From Lachnospiraceae bacterium (GTDB lineage Bacteria; Bacillota; Clostridia; Lachnospirales; Lachnospiraceae), in NCBI GenBank assembly GCA_017553505.1, contig JAFZLD010000010.1:124001-188000 (forward strand): a DNA stretch of 64,000 bases, read 5' to 3'. The notes under the pieces were generated by a model. It was not told where the DNA came from. It did not search any database and saw nothing but the letters and a program-made list of their open reading frames with translations. Of the stretch, positions 39,603 through 48,877 are shown one piece after another. The stretch's first letter is position 1, and every line of letters begins with the position of its first letter. The position numbers and the translations under genes are program-made.

Positions 39603-40553
39603 GTGAAGAATAGTGTTGGGGCGGTTCCAAAGGCTCCCTTGGGAATAAGGGTTAAAAAAACCGCTATTAAAATCTGGAATTATAAGTGGGTGTATCTGAT
39701 GCTTGTGCCGGTGCTGGCATATTACATCGTATTTAAATACATTCCCATGTACGGAATCACGATTGCCTTTAAGAACTACAACGTTTTTAAAGGAATTACC
39801 GCAAGTCCCTGGGTGGGATTTGATGTATTTGAAAAGATATTTAAAAGTAAGAATTTCTGGAATGCCATAAGAAATACGCTGGTGCTTAATTTCACCACGT
39901 TACTCGTAAGTTTCCCTCTTACGATAATTGTGTCTTTGATGCTTAACGAAGTACGCAGCAGCAAGTTTAAGAGAGTGACGCAGTCGGTATTATACCTCCC
40001 TCACTTCGTATCGTGGGTGGTTGTTGCGGGTATTGCCAATAACCTCTTCCTCAGTACGGGTACAATCAATCGAATCATAACGGGATTCGGAGGCGAGACG
40101 ATTCCCTTTATGAGCAGTAACGGCTGGTGGATCTTTACTTATGTGGTCTGCAACGTATGGAAAGAAATCGGATGGGGCACGATTATCTACCTTGCAGCCC
40201 TTACAGGGGTCGATGAATCCCTGTATGAAGCTGCATATCTTGACGGCGCCACCAAGTTTCAAAGACTGATTTACATTACGCTTCCCTCAATCAAGTCGGT
40301 TATTGTAACAATGCTGATTCTACAGATTTCGAAGATGATGTCCATCGGACTCGATGCACCGCTTCTTATCGGTAACAAGAAGGTGCTTGAGGTTTCGGAA
40401 GTTATCAGTACTTATACATACCGAATAGGTATTGAGCGAGCCAAGTACAGCGATTCAACCGCCATCGGATTATTCCAATCGGTAATCAATATAATTATTC
40501 TTTTTGCTGCGGACAAGTTTGCCAAGTCCATAGGCGAAGACGGAATTATCTAG
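39603..40553 (+). CDS. Sugar ABC transporter permease (LplB type)
   Basis: This 316-residue membrane protein has six predicted helices and the permease EAA loop (YLAALTGVDESLYEAAYLDG, ATKFQRLIYITLPSI). It is typical of LplB permeases that import oligosaccharides or uronates with a partner permease and a lipoprotein, all present downstream. No ATPase gene is in the locus, as usual for this family, which borrows a shared MsmK-type ATPase. The GTG start is supported by GGCGGAGG. Confidence 0.93.
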   Translation: MKNSVGAVPKAPLGIRVKKTAIKIWNYKWVYLMLVPVLAYYIVFKYIPMYGITIAFKNYNVFKGITASPWVGFDVFEKIFKSKNFWNAIRNTLVLNFTTLLVSFPLTIIVSLMLNEVRSSKFKRVTQSVLYLPHFVSWVVVAGIANNLFLSTGTINRIITGFGGETIPFMSSNGWWIFTYVVCNVWKEIGWGTIIYLAALTGVDESLYEAAYLDGATKFQRLIYITLPSIKSVIVTMLILQISKMMSIGLDAPLLIGNKKVLEVSEVISTYTYRIGIERAKYSDSTAIGLFQSVINIIILFAADKFAKSIGEDGII

Positions 40554-40565
40554 GGGGTAGAAATC

Positions 40566-41432
40566 ATGAGAAACAAATTCAGTTGGGGACGATTAATAAA
40601 CGGGTTGCTCCTTGGCATTCTTGCTTTTGCCTGCCTATATCCGTTTTTGAATGTGCTTGCTTACTCGGTGAGCGGATATAATGCGGTACTTTCGGGAAGA
40701 GTAACCTTTTTCCCTATAGATTTCAATGTAGATGCATATAAGCAGATTTTGGGGAAGACGCAAATCTGGATGGCTATGAGAAGTACGGTCATCGTAACCT
40801 TGGCAGGTACGGCTTTAAGTCTGTTTCTTACAATTCTGGCAGCCTTTGCTCTGTCAAGAAAGGACCTTCCGGGAAAGTCGTTTTTTACCGCAGTCATTCT
40901 TTTTACGATGTACTTTAGCGGCGGTATGATTCCTACATTCCTCGTGGTTAAGAACGTGGGACTGTTCGATTCTCTTCCCGCACTGTTCGTGCCTCAGGCG
41001 ATTAATGTGTTCAACTTTATCGTTATGAGAACGTTCTTTAAGAACATTCCGGAGAGCCTTGAGGAAGCGGCAAGAATCGACGGCGCGTCATATATGAAGG
41101 TATTGATTAAGATGATTCTTCCGCTGTCGGTACCGATTATTGCGACCATCGGACTGTTCTATGCGGTGGGTTACTGGAATACATACTTTGATGCGTTGCT
41201 TTACATTCAGAAGCCTGAGCTTTACACCCTTCAGTTAAGGCTTCGAAGCCTTCTTTTCGGAGAAGAATTGAATAACTCCAATGCCAACGCTGAAGGCATC
41301 GGAACGCAGGTTATGACTCAGTCACTTAAGATGGCCACGGTGGCAATCTCCACTATCCCGATTCTGGTGATTTACCCCTGGCTGCAGAAGTACTTCGTCA
41401 AAGGTGTAATGATAGGTTCCGTGAAGGGTTAA
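40566..41432 (+). CDS. Sugar ABC transporter permease (LplC/YtcP type)
   Basis: This 288-residue partner permease has six helices and the EAA loop SLEEAARIDGASYMKVLIKM. It starts with NKFSWGRLINGLLLGILAF and ends in PWLQKYFVKGVMIGSVKG, standard for the LplC/CarB group. It lies 12 bases after the LplB gene and precedes the lipoprotein gene, so the three form the importer. Confidence 0.93.
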   Translation: MRNKFSWGRLINGLLLGILAFACLYPFLNVLAYSVSGYNAVLSGRVTFFPIDFNVDAYKQILGKTQIWMAMRSTVIVTLAGTALSLFLTILAAFALSRKDLPGKSFFTAVILFTMYFSGGMIPTFLVVKNVGLFDSLPALFVPQAINVFNFIVMRTFFKNIPESLEEAARIDGASYMKVLIKMILPLSVPIIATIGLFYAVGYWNTYFDALLYIQKPELYTLQLRLRSLLFGEELNNSNANAEGIGTQVMTQSLKMATVAISTIPILVIYPWLQKYFVKGVMIGSVKG

Positions 41433-41503
41433 CAACAGGTATCAATCAATTTTGCATGAATTGATGGGTATAGACAACAAAACTTTATTATGGAGGAAAT
41501 GTT

Positions 41504-43156
41504 ATGAAAAAGAAAGTATTGGCAAGCTTAACGGCAATGTTGCTTGCAACTTCGATGCTTTTTGGCTGTGGCAAAGAAGCGGCCGAGACACCCGCAAGCG
41601 CAAGCAAGTCTGAAACGGTTGCTTCATCGGAAGAAAAGTCCGGTGGCGAGACTCAGACTACAGCAAGCAAGTATCAGACAACTTACGGCTCCAAGCAGTT
41701 TGACAACGTAACCATTAAGGTTGAGCTCTTCGACAGAAGTAACGCTCCCGACGGTTCCACCATCACAGACAACAAGTGGACCAAGTACGTTAACGAGCAG
41801 ATGAACAAGGTAGGTATTACCGTTGAGTTCGTTCCTGTTCCCAGATGGGACGAAGTTACCAAGATGCAGGCTATGGTTGCATCTCAGACAGCTCCCGACT
41901 TAACGCTTACTTACACCTACGCATACGCTGAAGATTATTTCAATCAGGGCGGTACATGGGATCTTTCCGAGTTCATCGACGGCGACGACCAGGCTCTTAA
42001 CATGAAAGAGTACATCGGAAACGACGTTCTTAACATCGGCAGAAACTTAAGCGGTAACCTCTACGGTATCGTTGCTAAGCGTGCTACCACAGCTAAGAGT
42101 AACTTCTTTATTCGTAAAGACTGGCTCGATAAACTCGGCCTTGGTATTCCTACCAACCCCGATGAACTCTACACCGCTCTTGACAAGATGGTTCATGAGA
42201 ACCCCAACGGCTTAAACGGTGTTGCAGGCGCAATCATCTGGAACGGCTGGAACTTAAAGCAGGTATTCTCCAAGATCGCAGGCGACCCTGTAGCAGTGCA
42301 GGTATGCGGCGGCGGTGAAGACGTAATCCAGGATTACTACGATCCCGGTATGTATGACTACTACAAGTACCTCAACAAGCTCTACAATGCAGGCATTCTT
42401 CATCAGGAATACTACAGCCTTGCAGAAGATGACTTCAAGAGCCAGATTGTTACAGGTAACTTGGGATTCTGCGAATACAGCGTTAACGGTAACGTAGACG
42501 TTCTCCGTGGTTCCCTTCTTAAGACGTTAAAAGAAAACGTTCCGGATGCAGACTTTGTATCCATTCCTCAGTTTGCCAACGTTAATGACGGCAAGGTATA
42601 CACCGCAGGTTACGGCGCAGGCGGACTTATCGCTTTCTGCCCCAAGACCGCAAGCGAAGAAGTTGTTGAAGCTTGTATGACATACCTTGACTGGATGTGC
42701 ACAGACCAGGGCGGTTTTGTCCTCTATCACGGTTTTGAAGGCGAGCACTACAACATGATCGACGGCGTTCCCACTGTTATCGATGCCGAATACAACTCTC
42801 AGGACAAGGACTGGATCAGAACCGATATCTTCCTTGTAGGTAACCAGGGCTACTTCGCAACAGTTGATGATTTCAACAAGTGTACTTCCAAAGAGGCTCC
42901 CGGCTTCGAGCAGTACGTTATCCAGAACTACGAGTACTCGCTTCAGGGAACCGTTAACCATGATACTGCTTACACTTCACCTTCCACGCCTGACTTAATC
43001 ACCGACTTAAACATTGCCAAGGATGACTACCAGGTTAAGATGATTACCTGCAAGCCCGGCGAGTTTGACGATATGTACAACGAATACATGGCTGAACTTA
43101 AGGATGTGGGAATCGATACAATCATCTCCGAAAGAGAAGAGTACTACGGTAAATAA
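41504..43156 (+). CDS. Sugar ABC transporter substrate-binding lipoprotein (LplA type)
   Basis: This 550-residue lipoprotein has lipobox LFGC near residue 22, then a Ser/Thr/Ala-rich linker and a large type 1 solute-binding domain (around ITVEFVPVPRWDEVTKMQAM, TAPDLTLTYTYAYAEDYFNQ, GAGGLIAFCPKTASEE). Its size matches the LplA/YtcQ group that binds oligosaccharides. It is the most strongly translated gene by its ribosome site (GGAGGAAA). A hairpin follows its stop, which often keeps binding-protein mRNA more abundant than that of downstream genes. The ligand is likely a plant-derived sugar or uronide, given uxuA/uxuB nearby. Confidence 0.93.
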   Translation: MKKKVLASLTAMLLATSMLFGCGKEAAETPASASKSETVASSEEKSGGETQTTASKYQTTYGSKQFDNVTIKVELFDRSNAPDGSTITDNKWTKYVNEQMNKVGITVEFVPVPRWDEVTKMQAMVASQTAPDLTLTYTYAYAEDYFNQGGTWDLSEFIDGDDQALNMKEYIGNDVLNIGRNLSGNLYGIVAKRATTAKSNFFIRKDWLDKLGLGIPTNPDELYTALDKMVHENPNGLNGVAGAIIWNGWNLKQVFSKIAGDPVAVQVCGGGEDVIQDYYDPGMYDYYKYLNKLYNAGILHQEYYSLAEDDFKSQIVTGNLGFCEYSVNGNVDVLRGSLLKTLKENVPDADFVSIPQFANVNDGKVYTAGYGAGGLIAFCPKTASEEVVEACMTYLDWMCTDQGGFVLYHGFEGEHYNMIDGVPTVIDAEYNSQDKDWIRTDIFLVGNQGYFATVDDFNKCTSKEAPGFEQYVIQNYEYSLQGTVNHDTAYTSPSTPDLITDLNIAKDDYQVKMITCKPGEFDDMYNEYMAELKDVGIDTIISEREEYYGK

Positions 43157-43179
43157 ACCGGTTTAAAGAAACACCCATT

Positions 43180-43212
43180 GGGGAATCGGGTTATCCCGGT
43201 TCCCCTATTTTA
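43180..43212 (+). terminator. Intercistronic hairpin after the binding-protein gene
   Basis: GGGGAATCGGG pairs with CCCGGTTCCCC over TTAT, followed by TATTTT. It is a partial terminator or mRNA-stabilising stem between the importer and the oxidoreductases. Confidence 0.7.
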
Positions 43213-43233
43213 AAAGAAAAGACGGTATGAAAA

Positions 43234-44313
43234 ATGGACAGAAAAGACGGTATGAACTACGCCCCCAAGGGTAAGCCCGCACCGGTTGTAAATCCCGGGG
43301 AATTCGTTATCGCGGCAATCGCTCTCGACCATGGGCACATATACGGAATGTGCAACGGACTCATCGAAGCCGGCGCAACACTCAAATGGGTATACGACAG
43401 GGACATCAAGAAGGCGGAAGCTTTTAAGAATGCCTACCCGCAGGTGACGATTGCGGCAAGCGAAGAAGAGATTTTAAACGACCCGGAAGTTAAACTCGTA
43501 TGCGGCGCGGCAGAGACCTGGAAACGCTGCGAGCTCGGAATCAGAGTCATGGAGCACGGTAAAGATTATTTTACCGACAAAGCACCTCTTACCACTCTGG
43601 AGCAGCTTAACGCAGCCAAAGAAACCGTTAAGAAAACCGGCAGAAAATACATGGTCTATTACAGCGAAAGAATCCATGTCGAGTCTGCGGTATTTGCAGG
43701 ACAACTTATCAATGAAGGCGCGATAGGAACCCCTATTCACGTGGACGGCTTCGGCCCTCACAGACTGGGAGCCCCCGAGTCTCGCCCGGACTGGTTTTTT
43801 GAGAAAGAAAAATACGGCGGAATATTGTGCGATATAGGAAGCCATCAGATAGAGCAGTTTTTGTATTATTGCAACGTTAAAGACGCTTACGTGGCGTACA
43901 GTCAGGCGGGTAACTACAATCATCCCGACCACCCCGGTCTCGAGGACCTTGGCGATGCCGTGATAGTAGGCGATAACGGTGCGACACAGCATTTCAGAGT
44001 GGACTGGTTCACTCCCGACGGATTATCTACATGGGGTGACGGAAGAACAGTAATTATCGGCACCGAAGGCTACATAGAAATCAGAAAATACGTCAACGTG
44101 GGCATGAACGACGGCACAACCGATCACGTATTCCTGGTAAATGCCGAGGGTGAAAAGCACTTTGAGGTAGCGGGCAAGGTGGGTTTCCCTTTCTTTGGAC
44201 AGCTTATCCTTGACTGCATTAACAGAACAGAGAACGCTATGACGCAGGAGCATGCTTTCAAAGCGGCAGAGCTGTGTGTAAAGGCCGAAATGCAGGCCAA
44301 AATTATTAAGTAA
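43234..44313 (+). CDS. Gfo/Idh/MocA-family oxidoreductase 1
   Basis: This 359-residue protein is of the NAD(P)-dependent sugar dehydrogenase family. The nucleotide-binding part is atypical (VIAAIALDHGHIYGMCNGL), and the family CEKP motif is replaced by TDKAPL. The C-terminal alpha/beta domain includes YGGILCDIGSHQIEQFLYY, the GxxxDxGxH motif. The altered cofactor motif suggests a specialised or weak dehydrogenase. The start is uncertain: a 17-base direct repeat (43215-43231 and 43240-43256) each contains an ATG, and 43234 has the better-placed GACGG. It lies in a run of three Gfo/Idh genes after the importer. Confidence 0.82.
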   Translation: MDRKDGMNYAPKGKPAPVVNPGEFVIAAIALDHGHIYGMCNGLIEAGATLKWVYDRDIKKAEAFKNAYPQVTIAASEEEILNDPEVKLVCGAAETWKRCELGIRVMEHGKDYFTDKAPLTTLEQLNAAKETVKKTGRKYMVYYSERIHVESAVFAGQLINEGAIGTPIHVDGFGPHRLGAPESRPDWFFEKEKYGGILCDIGSHQIEQFLYYCNVKDAYVAYSQAGNYNHPDHPGLEDLGDAVIVGDNGATQHFRVDWFTPDGLSTWGDGRTVIIGTEGYIEIRKYVNVGMNDGTTDHVFLVNAEGEKHFEVAGKVGFPFFGQLILDCINRTENAMTQEHAFKAAELCVKAEMQAKIIK

Positions 44314-44327
44314 CGGAGATAACCAAA

Positions 44328-45503
44328 ATGATAAACGTAGCAATAGTAGGAACCGGCGGAATAGCCAATTTGCATGTTCAGGGACTTCTTGAATTCAAGG
44401 ACAGATGCAGAATCGTCGCACTTTGCGACATTTACCCCGAAAAGGCTCAGGCCATGAAGGAAAAATATGGGCTTGACGGCGCGACGGTATTTGCCAATCA
44501 CGAAGACATGCTTTCTTCGGGAGTAAAGATTGATGTGGTACATGTGTGCACACCTCCTTATGTACACGCTTCCATTAGTATTGACTGTATGAATGCGGGA
44601 CTGAACGTACTCTGTGAGAAGCCCATGGCTGCAAGCCTTGAGGAATGCGACCGAATGCTAGAGGCGGAGAAAAAGAATAAAGTAACTCTCGGTATCATTG
44701 CACAGAATCGTTTCAGAAACGGAGTATATAAGCTTAAAAAACTCGCTGATTCCGGCCTTGCGGGCAAGATTTGTCTCGTACGCGTCAACTCCGAATGGTG
44801 GAGAGGACATTCCTACTACGATCTTTGGTGGAGAGGTACCTGGGAAAAAGAAGGCGGCGGGCCCACCCTTAATCACGCCGTGCACCACATCGATATGCTC
44901 AATTGGATCGAAGGCCGCTCCCCCATTGAAGCAACGGCGGTACTTGCCAACGTTATGCATGACAATGCAGAAGTGGAAGACTTATCGCTTGCATGCCTTA
45001 AGTACGAGGACGGAACCGTAGCAGAAGTGCTTTCTTCGGTAATCAGCCACGGAGAGGAACAGGGCATCATACTTCAGTGTGCCGACGCCAAGATTTCCAT
45101 GCCTTGGGACGTTAAGGCAGAGGTTGCCATGGAGAACGGCTTCCCGAGAGACGAACGCAATACCGAGCTTCTTAAGAAGATTAACGAGTATTACGACAAT
45201 ATCCCTGACCTTAGATACGAAGGTCACACCGGTGAAATCGACAACTACCTTACCGCCATCGAAAAGGGGGAGAAGCCTCTTATTACAGGCGTTGACGGTA
45301 GACGCACCATCGAGCTCATCACATCGATTTTTGCGGCAGGATTCGAGAAGAAGACCATCAGCCTTCCGATTGATGAAAAATCCAAGTATTACAAGGCAGA
45401 AGGCATCCTTGAGAATGCGGTACATTTCTACGAGAAGAGTTCTTTTGTCGAGAACTTCTCCGAACAAAAAATAACAGTGGGAAATTACGAAGACAAAAAA
45501 TGA
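44328..45503 (+). CDS. Gfo/Idh/MocA-family oxidoreductase 2
   Basis: This 391-residue protein has a classical Rossmann start (VAIVGTGGIANLHVQGLLE), then the catalytic-region motif NVLCEKPMAASLEECD, and a C-terminal GGPTLNHAVHHIDMLNWI. It probably oxidises or epimerises a sugar or inositol derivative taken up by the importer. It follows oxidoreductase 1 by 14 bases and overlaps the next oxidoreductase by four bases (ATGA), so the latter two are coupled. Confidence 0.9.
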   Translation: MINVAIVGTGGIANLHVQGLLEFKDRCRIVALCDIYPEKAQAMKEKYGLDGATVFANHEDMLSSGVKIDVVHVCTPPYVHASISIDCMNAGLNVLCEKPMAASLEECDRMLEAEKKNKVTLGIIAQNRFRNGVYKLKKLADSGLAGKICLVRVNSEWWRGHSYYDLWWRGTWEKEGGGPTLNHAVHHIDMLNWIEGRSPIEATAVLANVMHDNAEVEDLSLACLKYEDGTVAEVLSSVISHGEEQGIILQCADAKISMPWDVKAEVAMENGFPRDERNTELLKKINEYYDNIPDLRYEGHTGEIDNYLTAIEKGEKPLITGVDGRRTIELITSIFAAGFEKKTISLPIDEKSKYYKAEGILENAVHFYEKSSFVENFSEQKITVGNYEDKK

Positions 45504-46690
45504 AAAAGATACGATACGGGGTCATTGGAATAGGAAATATGGGAAGTGCGCACGCCAAGGCGCTTTATGACGGAATGGTCGACGGAGCTATGCTCGCGGC
45601 TGTGGCCGATTTAGAGGAAAGCAGGCTTGAGTGGGCACGCAAGAACTTCGGGCAGAAGGTTGAAGTCTGCACCGACTATCGCGAGCTTCTTACAACCGAT
45701 AAAGTGGACGTCGTCCTTGTGGCTACGCCCCACTATACCCACCCCGTAATAGCCAAAGAAGCCTTCGCGGCGGGCCTCAACGTACTTATCGAGAAGCCCG
45801 CGGGCGTGGACGCAGCGGACGTAAAGTGCATGAACAAGATAGCCGAGAAAAGCGGACTCGCCTTCGGCATCATGTTTAACCAGCGCACCAATCCGCTCTT
45901 TCAGACCTTGAAATATTACGTGGATATCGGCCTCTTAGGCGAGATTAAGCGATTCAACTGGATTATCAATAACTGGTATCGCAGTCAGGCATACTACGAT
46001 TCCGCAGGCTGGCGTGCCACCTGGAACGGTGAGGGCGGCGGAGTGCTGCTCAATCAGTGCCCGCACAATCTCGACATCTGGCAGTGGATAATGGGTATGC
46101 CGAGCAAATTGAGGGCTTTCTGTAAACAAGGTCATTTTCACAGAATAGCGGTGGAAGACGACGTAACCATTTATGCCGAATACAGAAGCGGTGCATCGGC
46201 GACCTTCATAACTTCCACGGGTGAATACCCCGGCACCAACAGACTTGAAATCAGCGGCACCTACGGTAAAGCCGTAGCGGAAGAGGGTGTGCTTAAACTC
46301 TTTCTTTTACACGAAGATGAGCGTGATATATGCTTTAATACTCCCGAGGCGATGCCGCATGAGAAGGTTACCGAGATGGTTCTCAATTTCGAGGAAAAAG
46401 AAGACGGTCACGTCCTGATATTGAGAAATTTCACCAATCACCTGCTTAACGGCGAGAAACTTATTTCGCCGGGACTTGAAGGCATTAACAGCTTAAGAAT
46501 CAGTAACGCGGCATACGTATCCTCCTGGACTCATGAAACTGTGGATGTTCCCGCGGATGAGAAGATATTCTCAGGCCTTCTTTTTGAAAAAAGAAAGCGC
46601 GAGAAAGAAAGAAAAGCAGCCCCGGAGCCTCCGGTTTCCCTTAAGGAAAAGGCGGGAGAATACGACAGCAGGTGGTCTGTTCGCTGGTAA
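45500..46690 (+). CDS. Gfo/Idh/MocA-family oxidoreductase 3
   Basis: This 396-residue protein has a Rossmann start (YGVIGIGNMGSAHAKALYDG), a VLIEKPAGVDAADVK motif, then GGVLLNQCPHNLDIWQWIMG in the substrate domain, and a basic C-terminal extension of about 45 residues. Three different members in a row suggest stepwise oxidation and reduction of one substrate, as in keto-sugar pathways. It ends at a strong bidirectional terminator facing the second AraC gene. Confidence 0.9.
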   Translation: MKKIRYGVIGIGNMGSAHAKALYDGMVDGAMLAAVADLEESRLEWARKNFGQKVEVCTDYRELLTTDKVDVVLVATPHYTHPVIAKEAFAAGLNVLIEKPAGVDAADVKCMNKIAEKSGLAFGIMFNQRTNPLFQTLKYYVDIGLLGEIKRFNWIINNWYRSQAYYDSAGWRATWNGEGGGVLLNQCPHNLDIWQWIMGMPSKLRAFCKQGHFHRIAVEDDVTIYAEYRSGASATFITSTGEYPGTNRLEISGTYGKAVAEEGVLKLFLLHEDERDICFNTPEAMPHEKVTEMVLNFEEKEDGHVLILRNFTNHLLNGEKLISPGLEGINSLRISNAAYVSSWTHETVDVPADEKIFSGLLFEKRKREKERKAAPEPPVSLKEKAGEYDSRWSVRW

Positions 46691-46694
46691 AAGA

Positions 46695-46740
46695 AAAGGA
46701 CTTAAGGAGAGATGTAAACCGACCTTAAGTCCTTTATATT
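46695..46740. terminator. Bidirectional terminator
   Basis: AAAGGACTTAAGG and CCTTAAGTCCTTT form a perfect 13-base stem between the convergent oxidoreductase and AraC genes. Confidence 0.88.
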
Positions 46741-46748
46741 TCGAATAG

Positions 46749-47615
46749 TTAACGCTGCACCATCTGGTATTCCTTGGGGCTCATGCCGAATTCTTTCTTG
46801 AAAGCTCTGAAGAATACGGAGTAGTCGTTGAAGCCGTACAAGGGGAAGGTCTCCTGAATGGGCTTGCCGCTTCCGATGGCGTCGCGGCAGGCGTAGAGAC
46901 GTTTCATCTGGATGAACTTGTGAAGGGAGATGCCGTAGTCTTCTTTGAATACGTGCTCGATGTGGTACTTGCTTACAAAGAACTCGCGCTCGAGGCGTTC
47001 GAGGGACAAGTCCTCGTCAAGGTGGAACATTACGTAGTCGTTGATGATGTTGGAAAGTCTTCCCTTGGTACCCGATACGCCGACGGTGACCTTTTCGTAG
47101 GTCATGCGGTTAAGGGTAAGGAGGAGATCGTTAATCTGCAGAGATACCTTGGCATCCTTGCCGAAACGGTTGCCCTTGACTTCGGCAGTGATATTAAAGA
47201 GCGCCGAACGTATCTCGTTAAAAGCAAGTACGTCGTTAGCAAAACGGTAAGAGTGCGTAGTCTTCACGGTATCGACTATGTAACCGTAGTCGGGTGATGC
47301 GGCGAGAAGCTTATTGTAGTAATCGGCGCTTATCCATAAGACGAAACGCTTGTAGGGAGTCACGTCGTCGAGGTACTCGGGACAATGCTCCACTCCGGGC
47401 GGAATAAGGATTAAGTCGCCGGGCTTAAGCTTGATGGGCTTGCCGGAGACGTTTATGTTGATATTACCCTCGAGAAAGAAATAGAACTCGTAATAGTCGT
47501 GACTGTGCTTATTGACTGTTGTACCGGGCATGTCGCTGTAGTAGTATATTTCATAGTCACGGGAGAACATGTATTGTCTTGTGGAAAAGGGGGTAATAAG
47601 CTCTTGCTTTTTCAT
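46749..47615 (-). CDS. AraC-family regulator 2
   Basis: This 288-residue regulator has an N-terminal cupin (HSHDYYEFYFFLEGNININV, LKPGDLILIPPGVEHCPEY) and a C-terminal pair of HTH motifs (LERLEREFFVSKYHIEHVFK and ETFPLYGFNDYSVFFRAFKK, ending MSPKEYQ). It is divergent from uxuA-uxuB and probably activates them in the presence of uronates. AAAGGAGA precedes the start codon. Confidence 0.92.
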   Translation of the reverse strand: MKKQELITPFSTRQYMFSRDYEIYYYSDMPGTTVNKHSHDYYEFYFFLEGNININVSGKPIKLKPGDLILIPPGVEHCPEYLDDVTPYKRFVLWISADYYNKLLAASPDYGYIVDTVKTTHSYRFANDVLAFNEIRSALFNITAEVKGNRFGKDAKVSLQINDLLLTLNRMTYEKVTVGVSGTKGRLSNIINDYVMFHLDEDLSLERLEREFFVSKYHIEHVFKEDYGISLHKFIQMKRLYACRDAIGSGKPIQETFPLYGFNDYSVFFRAFKKEFGMSPKEYQMVQR

Positions 47616-47801
47616 CTCTAAATCTCCTTTGGGATGATTATATTACAATACAGCAACTTTTACAATGTTAACAACAAAACTTATGCTTTAAGTTTTTTCG
47701 GGCTGAAATTACAATTAATACGAAATAGAGGATTAACAGCGCGCAAAGGGGTACGCGCTATTATGATAGTCAAGGCAGCAGTCATATGGAGGATATAAGA
47801 T

Positions 47802-48872
47802 ATGCAGATGACATTAAGATGGTTCGGAAGCAAGCACGATTCCGTAACCCTTGAACAGATAAGACAGGTACCCGGCGTTAAGGGAGTTATCACCACCCTT
47901 TACGACACCGTTCCCGGTGAAGCTTGGGAGCTTGAAGATATTCGTGCACTTAAGAAAGAAGTAGAAGACGCAGGTCTTAAGATTGCGGGTATCGAGAGCG
48001 TTAACATTTCCGATGCCATCAAGATCGGCTCTCCCGAGAGAGAAGAGCACATTGAGAATTACATCAAGACTTTGGAGCGTCTCGGTCAGGAAGACATTCA
48101 CATGGTATGCTACAACTTCATGCCCGTCTTCGACTGGACCAGAACCGAGCTTGCTAGAAAGCGTCCCGACGGTTCCACCGTTCTTGCTTACAATCAGGCA
48201 GCTATCGACGCTATCAAGCCCGAGCAGATGTTCGACAGTATTAAGAATGATTCCAACGGCCATGTAATGCCCGGTTGGGAGCCTGAGAGAATGGCTAAGA
48301 TTAAGGAACTCTTCGAGATGTACAAGGACATCGACAATGAAAAGCTCTTTGAGAATCTTAAGTACTTCCTCGAGCGCATCATGCCCGTATGTGACAAGTA
48401 CGACATCAATATGGCGATTCATCCCGACGATCCCGCATGGAGCGTATTCGGACTTCCCCGTATTATCATTAATAAAGAGAACATTCAGCGTATGATGAAG
48501 ATGGTTGACAACCCTCACAACGGTGTCACATTCTGCTCCGGTTCATACGGTACCAATCTTGAGAATGATCTTCCCGACATGATTCGTTCTCTTAAGGGAC
48601 GTATTCATTTTGCACATGTAAGAAACCTTAAGTTCAACTCTCCCACAGACTTCGAGGAGTCCGCACATCTTTCTTCGGACGGAACCTTCGATATGTATGA
48701 GATTATGAAGGCACTTTACGATATCGGCTTCGACGGCCCCATCAGACCCGACCACGGTCGTATGATTTGGGGTGAGGTTGCACTTCCCGGCTACGGTCTT
48801 TACGACAGAGCCCTCGGTGCAACATACTTAAACGGACTTTGGGAAGCTATTGAAAAGAGCAATAAGAGGTAA
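47802..48872 (+). CDS. uxuA: Mannonate dehydratase
   Basis: This 356-residue enzyme converts D-mannonate to 2-keto-3-deoxygluconate in glucuronate catabolism. It starts MTLRWFGSKHDSVTLEQIRQ with the usual VPGVKGVITTLYD, followed by the metal-ligand regions (DINMAIHPDDPAW, GSYGTNLENDLPDM, RIHFAHVRNLK, RPDHGRMIWGE). TGGAGG precedes the ATG. It is followed six bases later by uxuB. The AraC gene upstream is divergent, and the 186-base gap contains a small AGCGCG/CGCGCT stem but no clear -35/-10 pair. Confidence 0.96.
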   Translation: MQMTLRWFGSKHDSVTLEQIRQVPGVKGVITTLYDTVPGEAWELEDIRALKKEVEDAGLKIAGIESVNISDAIKIGSPEREEHIENYIKTLERLGQEDIHMVCYNFMPVFDWTRTELARKRPDGSTVLAYNQAAIDAIKPEQMFDSIKNDSNGHVMPGWEPERMAKIKELFEMYKDIDNEKLFENLKYFLERIMPVCDKYDINMAIHPDDPAWSVFGLPRIIINKENIQRMMKMVDNPHNGVTFCSGSYGTNLENDLPDMIRSLKGRIHFAHVRNLKFNSPTDFEESAHLSSDGTFDMYEIMKALYDIGFDGPIRPDHGRMIWGEVALPGYGLYDRALGATYLNGLWEAIEKSNKR

Positions 48873-48877
48873 GAGAC

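Noticed and set aside
47814-48518. Long minus-strand frame (234 codons)
   Set aside because: It is antisense to uxuA, whose motifs are clear.
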